64,000 bases of DNA. Origin: Trogon surrucura. Taxonomy: Eukaryota; Chordata; Aves; Trogoniformes; Trogonidae. The position numbers were made by a program, and so were the translations under genes. Numbering within the stretch: the first letter of the stretch is position 1; the number at the start of each line of letters is the position of its first letter. The notes below the pieces were generated by a model. That model was given only the letters and a program-made list of their open reading frames with translations, had not been told where the DNA came from and searched no databases. The stretch lies in assembly GCA_020746105.1 (NCBI GenBank), contig CM036624.1, forward strand, positions 22,962,084-23,026,083, read 5' to 3'. Below are positions 1-12,120 of the stretch, piece by piece.

Positions 1-184
1 CCTGGGGAAATGCTACAACGTGGTTGGCGTGTTGAGATCTGTTTGGTCCATTTGTTGACAAAAACCTTCTAAGGTGTCTGCACGCATGTGTATCTCCTGG
101 AGACAGTCATAAGTCAACAGCTACTATTGGGTAACCCCATCCGTCTCCTCTGTTGCTTACTGCTTACATCCAATAGGGTCAGTC

Positions 185-430
185 TGGTGCAGCAGCTTTC
201 TATATTTTGCGATTAGATTAAGGGATTATTGATGATGATTCCCTAAGCAAACACAGACTGCAGCTCTCCTAGCAACAGGCTGATAAACCTTGCTTCCATG
301 TTTTAATTCCTCAAATTCCATTAAAAGACATTCTTACAGTTTAAAGGCATAATATGTTTGTTTTTCCAGCCCTAATGAGGATTATTAAGCCATGGGTGTG
401 TGGTAATTACGCTTGGCATTAGCATCCTTT
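185..430. promoter_or_regulatory. Candidate conserved non-coding element (homeodomain-site cluster)
   Basis: This AT-rich, non-repetitive block holds several GATTA/GGATTA cores between about 210 and 385, a TAATTA core at 404-409 and a nearby CATTAGC. Such dense homeodomain-type sites, with no simple repeat and no open frame, are typical in appearance of vertebrate developmental enhancers. No sequence comparison was possible, so conservation is inferred. Confidence 0.3.
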
Positions 431-2565
431 ATGTATACTTTTCTGGGCTCACTATCACAAGTTTCCTACCCTTTAGATCTTTCAGTCTGAGAGAGAAACA
501 CAAAGATAAGAAAAGAAAGAATAAATCTGTGTATGTATGTGCAGGCACATATAAAGCTCTTTTCCCTAACCTAATCTTTTTTTCTCTGTTTCCATGTGTG
601 GAAGATTCATTGTCAGATGGAGTTTGAAGGCCTAATCTATGACTCCCATTGACAAAAATGTGCTTTAGCTCAGACTGGCTGAAAAGACAAAGAAAGGGAG
701 CTCTGCAATTGATGGGGTGGAAGATGAGAACAGAAAAAGTAGCCAAGAGACATATGGCAAGAGCACAAAGAGACGCGCAGAGACAAGACAAAGCTGCGGG
801 GTTTAAGCAAGGTTTCAAGCTTGCCTATCATACGCATCTCTTATGAAATGACCCATTTAAATTACCCATTAGCTAATCCTCCCAGCCACTTTCAGGCTTT
901 CAGCGGGCATTAGGGCAGAAGCGTTGGATGGGAAGATGTGAAGTCTGGGCCTCAGCCCAGGTACAAATCTCCCTTAAGTAGGATCAGTCTCAGGTTTAGC
1001 CGAGAGCCTTTGGAGCACTGCGGCTATTTTTGCTGTTGCAAGAAGACGTTCGGAAACAACACAGGAAACATCCTCATGGCAGAAGGGCTCCAAGTCCTTT
1101 AATACCGTGAGGCGACCCACTATGATCAGGAGGCAGAGACAGGCTAGAAACCAGAGCCAGGAATACCAGCCCTCTGTTGGTCTGGTTGCTTTGAAGACCT
1201 GCCAACTACAGCAAAAGAAGGTGGCAGATGCCATGGTGACAGAGCTGTGCTTGGGAAAACATCCTCCAACAACTGGAGGTCTCCCTCCACAAAGGATGGG
1301 TTGGCTACAAGAGCAGATTTCCTTTAATAGCTGTCAGACTCATGCATACAGCGCTTCAGCTCAGTCATCCCTACGCTCACGTGAGCTACAAATCCAGGTC
1401 CCTGCATGCAGGCAAGGGTGGACAAAAGCCAGATCTGCAACTGAGCCCAGCTGCAGGTGCAGCAGATACTGAAGGATTGCCTGGCACAAGGAGATGGAAC
1501 AGGACTTTCCCACATTTTCTGTAGGGGGACCTTTGTCAGGGTCAGTCCTAAGCACATCGGGGGGAGCATGGCCACCAGCCTGGGGTGCTCACTGTAAAAA
1601 CACCTGGTGGGACAAAGATTTCCTTGCGGGACATCTGTATTTCCATGTTGTGGCTTCTCTATTTCGATTCTGACCACCGAGTGCATGAGGAGAAGGAAAG
1701 GGAGAAGGGCTAGGAGACGAAAAAATAAAAGCCCATAGGGACTGTAAGTAATAAAATGCTGCAGCAGATTTGTCACACTATTTCATTTCTTATTAAATTG
1801 AATGGTCTCAGTAGAGAGGGACATAAAAGAAACCACAGATTCCAATACCTCTGAACTCCAGAAATACTTGGAGATAGCGCTAATTCTTCATTTATTATTA
1901 TTACGTCTACTAAGGGAAGACACATCTACTTTAATTCATGTCACAAAATGTGTATTAAATATTCTTATGTTAAACAAAGAGAACTGCTCCAAACCAGTTT
2001 TTATTTGCTACAACTATCATTCATGTTGTCCCTGTTAATTATATTTAAAAAATAAAATCCACAAGAATAAATACTTTATTACAGTTCTTTCAGCCTGTGA
2101 ACATTAAAACCTATAGGTGCTGAAGCTTCCCATGCAGCACAGCTGTATTGATTCTTAAGGTCATGTGTATTTTTTGTGACAGAAGGAAAGAGTTTAACTA
2201 AAATGAGGAAGAATTAGAAGTAGAGGAAATTCAGAGACTTTTTTTTTTCGTGTTAAACTCAAAGCCTTTCCCAGAGCTGAGTGTTTCAGGTCAGCTGGAA
2301 TTTGCCTGAACTCATTTCTGGATTTGAAAGTGATCTTAGAAACCAAAGCCTAAGTGGAGAACGATTTACCAAAGAAATATTCACTTCTGTGCAATATTCT
2401 TAGTAATAAAAAGAACTATTTTCTTTTCTTTCAGAAATGCCATTAGAAGTCAGATTTCTTATTACCTGTGGTTCCTCCTTGCCCCAAGATCAACCCCATA
2501 AGCCCAGCTGGGTTTACAGCCTGCATGATTTTGCTGCACAAGAACTCTTGAGTGCAGCTCGTTGC
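431..2565. other. Gene-free stretch, no clear feature
   Basis: I see no supportable gene here. Overlapping open frames on both strands between 970 and 1780 are rich in Cys, Ser, Leu and Arg and have no domain. A short AT-rich piece at 850-920 (CATTAGCTAATCC core) could be a small regulatory element. The part from 1780 to 2420 is AT-rich and plain. Confidence 0.5.
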
Positions 2566-2587
2566 AAAAAAAAAAAAAAAAAAAAAA
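2566..2587. repeat. Poly-A tract (22 A)
   Basis: An uninterrupted run of 22 adenines. No recognisable retroposed body lies immediately upstream, so it is best called a homopolymer rather than the tail of a processed pseudogene. Confidence 0.9.
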
Positions 2588-2865
2588 GACATTTCTTAAA
2601 ACCAGGACTGGTAGAACTGTGCAAGGTAGCTGGGCTTGGACAAGTGAAATACAAAAAAAACAAAGCCTTATAAACTCCCCACCTGAAAAGCACAAGAGGT
2701 AAAGAAAGACTTACAAAACCCCATGAAAACCTCCACTGGATTTGCAAAAACAGCCTCTTTCAGCAGTCGTCACATTGCTATTAGCAGTAATTTGCAGAAA
2801 CATTTTCCACCTGACTCTTGTGCATTCAGAGAGGTCTTGTCACTTCACGAGGTGTTGGGCAAAAA

Positions 2866-2935
2866 CACAAGGGCCTGATCCTGACTCCAAGTGAGTTGTG
2901 TGGATGGGGAGTGGGTGGAACATCAGGCAGATGCC
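2866..2935. repeat. Possible decayed palindromic sauropsid-type repeat
   Basis: The block opens with GGGCCTGATCCTGACTCC and closes near 2925 with ATCAGGC, the kind of inverted ends (GGCCTGATCC / GGATCAGGCC) seen in old interspersed repeats of reptiles and birds. The middle is too diverged to classify, so this is a weak call. Confidence 0.3.
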
Positions 2936-3097
2936 TGCTGGATGCAGCCAATTGCCCTTCTCTTTGGAAGCAAATAAATGAAGTTTCCTTTATTTTCTCA
3001 AGGTTTTAAATAAAAGCTTGATTTTCATGGCACCACTCTTGAAAAGAAAAGCTTCTGAAAGATATTATTTTTCTACAGGAAAGCACAAGGAATGTGC

Positions 3098-3265
3098 TTA
3101 TTTAGCTGAGATAAAATGATAATTCCTAAGAAATCATTGTGGATTAGGGAGCAAAGCGATTAGAGAGAGAGAGATGGTATATTTATGAATGTGTGCATAG
3201 CCCCGCTGGTTAAAGGGGTATTAATCCCTCTTAGTCTGCGAAAGGACCTTCAGACTGCTCAAGCA
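3098..3265. promoter_or_regulatory. Candidate conserved non-coding element
   Basis: An AT-rich unique block with GATAA, TAAT and GGATTAG motifs. It contains a short (GA)n run near 3164-3175 and the inverted pair TTAAAGGGGTATTAATCCC around 3210-3228. No open frame runs through it. The regulatory role is inferred from composition and motif density only. Confidence 0.25.
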
Positions 3266-3524
3266 AGCAGGGCTTAGGCACTGCAAGCTTCCTAGAAAGT
3301 CCTAAATCTTCACATTAGCTCCCTGCGTTTCCTCATCTTAAAGTCTAAGCCGTTTTCTAAAGGATACTTCCATAAACAAGCCCCCTCAGAATCTGCAAGG
3401 ATTTGGAAATCCGGATTGGTGAATTTTTTTAAATCCAAGGTCCAAGTGGATAGAAGAAGATTAGGTTGCACTTTAAAAGGCCACCTTTAAAGAGACAGTG
3501 CTGTCCTAGATCATTATTTAGGCT

Positions 3525-3584
3525 GAACTGAGAAAGAAAAAGAGAGGGGAAAGAAAAGAAGACAAAAGAGGAGAGAAAGAAGTG
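3525..3584. repeat. Polypurine tract
   Basis: About 60 bases on the + strand are almost entirely A and G, with only one or two pyrimidines. Such tracts can adopt triplex (H-DNA) structure and often mutate quickly. No coding content. Confidence 0.8.
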
Positions 3585-3585
3585 T

Positions 3586-5384
3586 TGCATCTGAGATCTA
3601 GCTGACCCAGTGTCCTACAGGGTCCTGGAGCCTTTTGACGGGGAGAAAATATCTGTATCTGCCACAAACACCACATTTCTTGTACAGTACCCAGGTTACC
3701 TGTGACTGTTCCACCAGCCCTTCCCCATGGGGTTCAGTGGGACTCCCTTTCCTTATCTTTGTGAGGTGTCACAGATTGCTACCAAATTGCATCTGGGTTT
3801 CTCCTCTGATGGTGTACAGTACGCGTGGCAGAGTAGCAGTTCACATTTGTAAATTGTTATAAGATTCCTCAGGGAAACTGAGTGCATCTTACAGGGAGAT
3901 CTTGGGTCATTTTGAGGAGATGCTCCAAAGTTGACGATTCAGCTATGAGATGCATGTGACGTCTCTTTATAGCACTGTCAATGTAACCTAAAACTAGTCA
4001 TAGCTCAAAACATGATGGGGGTTGTGATTAGTGTGGGATGAGACCTCAAAGTGAGAGAATTGACAGCAAATCCAGCAGAAAAACTCTTGTGGATGCCTCT
4101 CTAAGAGGTGAGGAAGATTTTGAAAGTCTTTGGAGCTCCGCTTCATAATACGACCTGACTGCAGTCAGTTGTCTCCAAGTCAAAGACACAAGGGATGATA
4201 TCTGGGAAAGAGCATCTGACCTTGCATGGAGCAGTTGAGTATTTATGGTGCAAAGCCTGAGGACAGTAAAATAATGTAGTACAACACACTTCACAGTAAG
4301 ACACCTCCTCAGCTATTCTTGGATTTCCACAGGTTCATGAGACGGATGGTGAGTCCACTGCCCACCTGAGAGCAGCCATGGCATTGGTGATTCCCAGAGG
4401 GAGATAGTTTTTTCCAGTCTTGTTCAGCCTGTCTGGGCGATTTGCTCCTCTTTCAGCCCACGGGAGAAAGGCCTGGTTTTGTTCAACTTCCTAACAGCTG
4501 TCTTGTTGCTTGTGAATGTATACTGGGACATCACAGGACATTGCTAAGGGTTAAACAGTCTCTTCCTTCTGCAGTCTTCTTCAGCCAACATTTCCACTGT
4601 CTCTTCCTATTGGTTTCTTTCCCAGCTTTACATTTAATCTACACTTCCCTTCTTGAAGGACATTGATAATACCTACAAATTGTGTACCACCAATGTTTTC
4701 AAAGCACACATCTGCCCTTTTGAGATGTATTCAGCTTTTTATGAGCCTTATGTGGAGTTTGCATTTGACATATCAAAAGATTAAAAGACAAATTTAATGT
4801 CTGTCAGGACGATGCAACCCCTCCTCCAATCGAATCAGAATAGTGCAACATATGAAATGAGACTGTTCAGCATATTCGTGACTTTTTTAATTAGGAAGAT
4901 GAATGGATTTGTTGCAAAGACTAGAGAAAGGTGCTCACAAGGCTTCAGTACATTTTCTAACTCAGCTATAGAATCTCCATGGGATCCCAGATTTACCTGT
5001 GACCTACTCTGTGCCCTAAATTCAAAATGAGTATGACAGTTTTCTTTCCTCCCATTTGCAGGAATCACTGTAAAGGCAGAGCTTTCTAGGTCAGCAGTGT
5101 ACCCACATGTGCAGCACTGAGCACATCCAGGGCTGCGACGTCCACCGGCACTTTGCACCACAAAGCACGGATGAACAATAATCACCAATCAGCTCTCTCA
5201 ATACTCAAGGGAGGTTTATAATCATGCCTCCTTCCTCTCCCCAATGAGCAGATTCGCAGAGTTCCCTTCCTGCTAGCAGATCCCCTGCCTCAAAAAGGAC
5301 TTTTTGTGAGACTCGGATTCTGTGAGTTTAAGCCCTGACACCTCCTTACTCCAGAAAAAGCTGCAGAGCCATGAAATCTTTAAA
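3586..5384. other. Gene-free stretch, nothing distinctive
   Basis: Mixed-composition unique sequence. The minus-strand frame at 4046-4294 (82 codons) reads as a Leu/Ser-rich peptide with a charged middle, but no domain, splice context or promoter supports it. A 117-codon minus-strand frame at 4835-5188 is equally unsupported. Confidence 0.5.
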
Positions 5385-5760
5385 GTATTCCAACGAGTCT
5401 AGTATCACTTTAAAGACTAATGCTAATGAGATCATATGCAATTGACCAGAAACAAATAAATAATTCAAAATCTACTGCAAGTGTGAAAAGTATTTAAATG
5501 CTATTGATAATCTAATCTACAGACTCCATTAGCAATTCAGTCACACAGCACCTGTATTGATCAGCGAATTTAAGCACATGGACAAAAACAAACCCCCAAA
5601 ATACAGCAAGTAAAAGCAAGCTTGTTTAGCAGTGCTTTAGCAAGCAACTTCATTAACATTTGGGAGTTTACCGTGTCGTTTGCTCTGGGACTTTTCTTGT
5701 GTCGCTGTTTTATAAACTCTAGTAACAGCCTAAATGTTGTATCTATGGAGGAATTTTAAC
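5385..5760. promoter_or_regulatory. Candidate conserved non-coding element
   Basis: About 375 bases of AT-rich, non-repetitive sequence with many TAAT-type cores (CTAATGCTAATGAG, ATAATCTAATC, CATTAGCAATTC), an octamer-like ATATGCAA at about 5435 and a TATTGATC. The density of homeodomain and POU-like sites and the lack of repeats suggest an enhancer. Confidence 0.3.
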
Positions 5761-6644
5761 AAAGCTTATGTATTTATCTGCAATATGGGTTAAAAATCAT
5801 CTGTTTATTGCTACTTTTAAGGGACCTACACATTGCTGAATTTGCTAATGTCACATGTCTACCCTTCAAAGTCTGCTTTTGGGCTACAGACAGTGTCGCT
5901 TCCTGATGTTCTGGCTTGTTCATTCTTTCCCCACACTGCTGGAAATGTAACATATTGAAATAGCTAAAATATCTTCTTGGGTTATATATATAGTTGATGC
6001 CCACACTGTGGACTCTAAAGCATTAGCGTGGGCTTGGGTGGTGCAGATCTGTGTTTAGATGGACTCTGCAGGCTGCAGATGAAGCCCTTTAGGAAGGGCT
6101 CAGCAGATCGGACACATGCGCACAGAGCCAGTCAGGGAACCAAACTTCTTCCACCTGCCTCAGGTAGCATGAAACATCCCACTCGGCATGTCAGGCTTGT
6201 GTCAGGCCCCTCCACAATCTCTCAGGTAGTTCTGCACCTCCTGCACCCAGCCTCACCTGGCCCTGGGTCCCTCATTTTCAGCCATGAGGCAGAGCGAGAC
6301 TGTCACTTTGCCACCTGGGAAGAGGTGAGGGCTGGCAGCTCATCGATAACGGCAGCAAGGTAGAGGTGGGGACTGAACAAGGAGCAGCCCTTTCAATGGA
6401 GAGTGTCCTTCTTTCCCATCCCAACTGTTTGACACACCAACCTCTTAAACTCAAGGAGCATTTTGCAGCATCAGCTTCATTCCTGAAGGCGTTGTTGAAG
6501 GCTGGGAAAAAAGCATCAGGCTCAGCAGTGGTCCTGACAGATGATATTTGCAGACAGGCTTCCGTCTCCTCAATCCACCCTTAGGCTCAGCCAGACCTGC
6601 CAGAGCTCCCTTCTTTGCTCTTTCCTGCTGTCACCCAGCAGCCT

Positions 6645-6770
6645 GCATCAGGGCAATTACCAAAACAAATCAATCTTCTCTTGACAGTTCATTTACACTG
6701 AATTAATTTGGAATTAGAAACTGTTATTGCAATTGGCAGCTCCTGATATTCCCAATACAACACGGCATCT
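6645..6770. promoter_or_regulatory. Candidate conserved non-coding element
   Basis: A short AT-rich block with GGCAATTACC, GAATTAATTTGGAATTAG and TTGCAATTGG motifs packed into about 100 bases. The surroundings are plainer. Enhancer status is inferred. Confidence 0.3.
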
Positions 6771-7051
6771 GCAGGGAAAACAACTCTAGACCCCGTCGTT
6801 TGAATTAAAAAGGACAGTTCTTCCTGATTGAGATATAAAAGCAGAAAGGATTTTTTTTTTCTCCAAGTTCTTGTTAGTTTTAGGCTGCTGGCAGCAAATC
6901 TGGACCTGTGATGTTCTAAATAAAACTTCCCACGTGGTTTGTTTCTTGCTCAGAGCAGTATTAAAGACCTGAGTCTTAATTTGCACCTTTTATACCATGT
7001 CAGAGCCCACAGTTCAGAGCCTTGTTGGCATGGGCAGTCTAAGCAATCTTG

Positions 7052-7112
7052 TGCTCATTTCACAGGTAAGGAAATTGAGACATGGAGAAGTTGAGAGGTG
7101 CATTTGCCTGAT
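7052..7112 (+). repeat. MIR-like ancient SINE fragment
   Basis: The segment reads CATTTCACAGGTAAGGAAAT followed by TGAGACATGGAGAAGTTGAG and a TTGCCTG. This matches the order of the conserved MIR core (TTTACAG-ATGAGGAAACTGAGG-CACAGAGAGGTTAAG-TTGCCC) with scattered substitutions. MIR copies are rare but known in amniote genomes outside mammals. The match is from memory of the consensus. Confidence 0.5.
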
Positions 7113-8342
7113 TTGGTTTTCCCCTCTCAATCTTGCAATCTGAGCTGCTCCCATCAACAAGGTGTCCTGATTTCCTTTTTAAAAAGAAGAAAAAAAAAAA
7201 AAAAGAGAGAAAGAAAAAAACAACCCAAGCTTTGTAAAAAGAATTAAACTTTCCAGTAAACATTTCAGAATCAACATCCTACACCTTATTACACCCTCTC
7301 AATGTATTTATTTACACCCTTGTCTGAGGTGATTTGACGTGATGTCTCCCACCTCCAAGCACCTATGTATTCATCTCTAGGATAACTTCAACATACATAA
7401 ATACAGGGGATAAAAGACACTAGCTGAGAAGTCTTCTACCATCCTTTCTGATCCCTACCACTACCATCACTGTCATGCTTTTGTTTGGGGCATTGGGAAT
7501 GCTAATTAGATGGACATCATGGGTAAGATAGGCTGAGAAACATCTCTAGGACCTGAGCTGCTCAGCCAAGGCAGGACATGGGTGCTCCTGGGTGGCCCTG
7601 CAATGCCATCCCTTCAGCACCTGGGAATTTTAACATTGCAAACCAACATGCCGAGAAGATTTAAGGAGCATCCAGGGTCAAGCAGGAGCTGGGTGGTGGT
7701 TCGGAGGCTTTACAGCTGGACTGAAGGGCTTAACATGGTAATTGTGAACCTATGTCCCTTCAAGGGTCTAATCCCTCATCTCCTTCCTGCTCCACCTTTG
7801 CTAGGGCTGAGCATGCACCAGATTTTTTTGTTTCAGTGGGTTATTCTATAGTTCTGGTATGTCTCTCTGCTCTGAAACAGAGCTGGAAAGTGTCCCCATG
7901 AAGGGAAAGGAGGAGGAAAAACAGCTGTGCGTGACTTAATATGTTGGTTCCTGATGCCTTCTGTTGCCCCATCGCACAGCACTTGAGGTGAATGTGATGC
8001 AACTGCAGCAAATACTTGGGACCTACAGTCAATTTTTGCCCAAAAATCTGTGCTGTACCCCAATAGTTTCTTCACCCTGTCTATCACAGGCTTGTAAAGC
8101 AGGAGCCATAATTCATCAGCATCCTCTCTCTGTAAATTAAAAATATGTAAGTGTATCCTTGTATAGTTTATCTCTGGTAGAATTCCATTTTATCTTTATC
8201 ATTAACTGTGGTAGAGATCTCTGGGGTGAATTCTTGTGCCTTGCCTATATTCCTTCTGATCATTCTAGTACACAAAGTTAAAATGAAATAAAATGAAACA
8301 AAACAAAATTTCAAATGAGACTATCAGGTGCAGAGACCTACT
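7113..8342. other. Gene-free stretch with an A-rich tract
   Basis: Contains a poly-A/GA run at 7190-7216. The rest is unique intergenic sequence. A short A-rich semi-repeat (AAATGAAATA-type units) at 8278-8312 directly precedes the CR1 copy. No gene is supportable. Confidence 0.5.
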
Positions 8343-8525
8343 CATAGAATCATAGAATGGCCTAGGTTGGAAGGGACCTTAGAGATCATCTAATCCAACC
8401 TCCCTGTCATGGGCAGGGTCGCCTCTCTACTAGATCAGGCTACTCAAGGCTCTGTCCAACCTGGCCTTGAACACCTCCAGGGAGGGGGCAGCCACAACAT
8501 CTCTGGGCAATTTATTCCAAAGTCA
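8343..8525 (-). mobile_element. CR1 LINE, 5'-truncated 3' end
   Basis: Read on the minus strand this is a classic avian CR1 3' untranslated end. The tandem CATAGAAT octamers mark the 3' terminus at about 8343-8358. They are followed by GGTTGGAAGGGACC, AGATCATCTAATCCAACC, the AGATCAGG block and GGGCAGCCACAACATCTCTG near the truncated 5' end. It is the best preserved CR1 in the window, so probably the youngest. It contains no reverse transcriptase. Confidence 0.95.
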
Positions 8526-9289
8526 TTTTTATGGAAATGAAGTACAAGAGCAGGCAAGCAAGAAGGTGTCGGAAATTTAGACACCTGACTTTCTGGTCTT
8601 CTTCTCATTTTATTGGAAATACATAAACGGGGAGGGAGGAAGAAAAGAAGAAAAAGCACAAACCAACTTACCCCAAATTCTGTAGTATCCTGCCCTCAGT
8701 GGGGCTTTTTCACTGATATTCAGCTCAAGGAACCAACCTTACTGTGTTCATGACAGTGGTGTTACCACCCTCTGCACGCACGGGTGTGGGCAGCTCTTGT
8801 TTGAGGGTTCCCCTGACACACTCAGCCCAACTCATCTCACTGATTTTCACCCTTGGAAGCAAAAGCACAGCATCCCAGCCTACCCCATCCCACTGCGTAC
8901 ACAGCCTTAAACCTCTGGTACGGCTGGTTCTGCCGCACGCTGGAGATCCATGAGTTTACGTCAGTCTCCAGGTGGGGGGAAGGAGTGCAGGATCAGGCAC
9001 TGAAAGCCTACAGATACCTCCAGCAGCATCTCTCCATGCTTTGAGATCTCACGGTCAGTCCAGTCTTTTGTGCAAGCATCCTAGAAGCTAGAAATAAGTG
9101 GTAAATTTGGGTAAGGGAGCCCATGCCCCAGCTCCTGGAGATATTTGCTTAAATATCTCCCTGCGCCAGAGCAGCTTCCTTGCGATGCTTAACTCCCAGT
9201 GCCTTTGTTGGGATCTAAGCCCACAAATTTCGGCAGATGCCTAAACACTGTCTGTAATAGAAATGCTTTGCTGAATAGGGCAGTCGCAA

Positions 9290-9405
9290 AAGCTTCAGCC
9301 TTACACCATCAGAGGATCTGGCCCACAGGCTATCAGGCATACAGCTAATCACAACAATGCCGAATTAAGCTATTTAAATTGCCTATGGAATGCCAGAGAG
9401 TCCAC
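9290..9405. promoter_or_regulatory. Candidate conserved non-coding element
   Basis: Unique block with AGCTAATCACAACAATG (a SOX-like ACAATG), GAATTAAGC and TTTAAATTGCC motifs, ending before a T-tract at 9411-9420. The left edge (GAGGATCTGGCCC near 9312) also resembles the end of an old sauropsid repeat, so part may derive from one. Confidence 0.25.
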
Positions 9406-9654
9406 GTGCTTTTTTTTTTTCCTTGGTAAAAGTCCTCTTTGTTATTATTCTGATGACCAACTTGGGCTGCTTTGCTTTGTCATTTGTCAGTCCACAAATT
9501 CCCTGAGCTATACAATTTATGGTTTTATCACCAGTTCCTAAGCTTTGCTACCCTGTCTCTCCTGCATCTCAAATACTTCTCCCCTTTAAATAAACCTGCT
9601 TCATTTTTTTTTCATAACTTTCCAAAGCAGATAAAAAATTCTTGAATTTCTGAA

Positions 9655-9995
9655 ACATGCAAACTGATCACTGTGGCATTAAGAAATCTTAAGAAGACTT
9701 ATTTTAAGGGGTTTTATTAGGGAAATTCCTGCTCTTTAAGATATCTGTACGGTTGTCAAAAGCAGTCACTTTTGCAGATGTTGGGGCTTTTCTTACACTA
9801 ATCTCCGAGGAAAGCCTGAGCCTCAGAGATCACTTAGCAATTTTTAGATTTAAGGAGATGAGAAGAAAAAGCCAGGGAGCTGGTCCCTCTTAGGGTCAAG
9901 TCTTATTTGAATTCAGAGATCTCTTCGTCTAACATGCAACAGTGTCGTTAAGAAGACGGCTAATTAATGCAAGATGACTTCAAGAGATTGCATTG
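9655..9995. promoter_or_regulatory. Candidate conserved non-coding element
   Basis: About 340 bases of unique AT-rich sequence with GGCATTAAG, CCTGCTCTTTAAG, ACACTAATCTCC and GGCTAATTAATGC. It ends at an A-rich tract (10000-10022). No open frame crosses it. Motif density suggests regulatory DNA, but this is not proven. Confidence 0.28.
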
Positions 9996-10239
9996 AAAAA
10001 GAAAAAAAAAAAGAAAAAAAAAGTGTAACTTAGCCTGGTCCCTCCCCTAGGAGAAGCAACACCACAAAACTCTTTTTCCACTGGGTCACCAGCAGCAAAC
10101 CATCACCAGCAAAAAGTAATTCTTACCCAGTTCAAGGGTGGGCTGGATGTAAAATGTTTTCAGATATGCACCAGCCCTTAGATATTTTCCACTGGCCAGG
10201 CTGCTATCTGCCCCTCAATCACCATAAAGCCACCCTTCA

Positions 10240-10385
10240 TTTTTGTCTCTGGGTGTAAAGGAATTAGGCAGCCGTCCTTATTTTGGATCTCCATTAGCTC
10301 TGTATTTGTAATTTGGCAAGTCTTTAACACCTTTTTAAGCTTGAAGAGCACTAAGCCAGATCTGTTTTTCTCTAATCACATCAGC
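10240..10385. promoter_or_regulatory. Candidate small conserved non-coding element
   Basis: Unique block with GGAATTAGG, CTCCATTAGC, TTTGTAATTTGG and CTAATCAC cores. It is flanked on the right by sequence of higher GC content. Confidence 0.22.
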
Positions 10386-10688
10386 TTATTTCTGATTTCC
10401 AGAAATTACAAGGAACACAGCCAGGGGAAAGGCCGGGGTCTGGTGTAAACACACAACCCAGGGGTGTCCCTGTCCCTCTCCCCAAACCGTCTCTCCTGGC
10501 TCCATCGGGAGGTACCTGCCTCCTCCGGCGGGAGCTACCCCAGGGAAGCGAAGGCAGCACCTTGTCCCTCTGACCAACAGCCACATCCACTGCACTTGAT
10601 ACTCCAGGCACTTGGGAATATCTGCTCCCGACCCAATCCCTGCAAACAGATGAGCGGCTCAGACTGTCAGATAGCTTACTAACCCCAG

Positions 10689-10727
10689 CCTCCTCCTCCT
10701 CCTCCTCTTTTTTTTTTTTTTCCTTTT
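10689..10727. repeat. (TCC)n microsatellite joined to a T-tract
   Basis: Six tandem TCC units run directly into a run of T and then TCC. On the minus strand this gives a purine tract. It produces a false Lys/Glu-rich stretch in a minus-strand frame (10381-10788), which explains that frame's apparent charge cluster. Confidence 0.85.
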
Positions 10728-10883
10728 TAAAGCAACACAGATTAAAGGAAGCATGTTTCCATTTGGTATCCATTTGCAAATTAGCCACAGTTCGCTAGCA
10801 TTAGGGTTATTAGGTATTTTTCTCCTGCCTCTTCCTTTTTCCTTCTCAGCCTATCCAATCCAGTTCTTTAAAACAGAACAATG

Positions 10884-10926
10884 ATACATACATATACATA
10901 GTAATTGTATATATGTATACATAACA
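10884..10926. repeat. Imperfect AT-rich palindrome
   Basis: The left part (ATACATACATATACAT) and right part (GTATATATGTATACAT) are near-complementary around AGTAATT, giving a TA/CA-rich imperfect hairpin. It is probably a decayed dinucleotide repeat. Confidence 0.6.
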
Positions 10927-11645
10927 TTTAAAATCAACCCCAAACTATGCCCAAATGTATATTTCTCCCTGTCTCATAAGTCCTTTAATATCTGATTAAT
11001 GTCTATTTTACTGCTTCCTCTAGAGTATTTAGTGTGTGCCTCACTGTATAAATCTGCATATATTTTGCAGATCTAGCGGAAGAACTGAAAAAAAGCTCTA
11101 TTGGTTTGACTGAGAAAACTTGCACAGAGGAGCCAGGTCAGATGATGAGAGGAATTCTGCAGTAGAAGGCACTGACATGTCCATGTTTGGAGTGCAATGT
11201 AAGAATTAATTAATTATAATAAATGAGTGTACGAATTTTCTGGTGTAACAATGACATATGTGTTTTGCTTTCTCTTGGTGCAGGGCAGGATTAGTGTGGA
11301 TGTAGCTATGGCATAATTGTGTAGCAGTGATTTCTTAAGTCAATCCTGAAAGAGTATGATGGAATTTGTGTAGACAGCGATAGCCCTCTACAGGACCCAG
11401 TGATTTCGTGGGGAGGGAAGAAGCACTTGGATGGGTGTGCTGACATGTGAAGTAATGCATGTTGGTGTCTACAGCACACTACGGACTGCAGGGAATTGGA
11501 TTTTCTCTGGAGGTTGCTGCTCACAGTGTAGATCTCAAAAAGCAGCTCTGATCTTTGTGCTATTGATATTTTCAGTGTCAGACTTTCACTGAATTATTTG
11601 TTCCCTTCAATATTCTTGGTCTGATTCTCTTCCGTCTCAGTTTGA

Positions 11646-11690
11646 AAGGCCTGATCCAGTGCTCCTTGATCAGAAGAGATAGGAAAACTG
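11646..11690. repeat. Possible decayed sauropsid-type repeat end
   Basis: GGCCTGATCCAGTGCTCC followed by TTGATCAGAAGAG resembles the GGCCTGATCCAGCNCCCATTGAAGTCA-type sequence common in ancient repeats of reptiles and birds. Only one end is recognisable. Confidence 0.25.
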
Positions 11691-11789
11691 CTCCTGACCA
11701 CCCTGGGCATGCGCATCTTCAGATATTTTGCTCAGCCACTTAATCAGTTTGTGCTATAGAGAAATGAATGGCCACACTGAACATTTCTC

Positions 11790-12120
11790 AGTCAATTTGG
11801 CCAGCGGCTACGTTGGCCCTGCTTGTGGGATAATTCTGCATGGTCTTGTGGGTTGATTATGGCCAGAAAATCACGCAATGTGAAGAAAACAGATCAGGTA
11901 CGAAATAACAGCCACACTCGGAACTGGAGTATAACAACAAGCTGAGTTACTGTTATCATGGCTGGAAATAATTAATGGTTATCCTGTGACAAGCCAGTAT
12001 TTAGTGGTGAACAATAACTCTTCCTCGCACACAAGATTCTTGGTTGATTTGAGGTTTTTACTCTTACATCATTGTGATACGCGTGGATTTAAAATCTTAT
12101 TGTACAGCAGCTTTTTCAAA
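11790..12120. promoter_or_regulatory. Candidate conserved non-coding element
   Basis: Unique sequence with GGGATAATTCTGC, TTGATTATGGCC, GGAAATAATTAATGG, AACAATAACTC and ACATCATTGTGATAC. It includes several CpGs kept in an AT-rich setting (GGTACGAAATAAC, GATACGCGTGG), which can indicate purifying selection. The call is inferred from composition only. Confidence 0.3.

Noticed and set aside
2437-2673. Poly-A tract as the tail of a processed pseudogene
   Set aside because: No gene-like sequence precedes the tract, and no target-site duplication could be seen around it.
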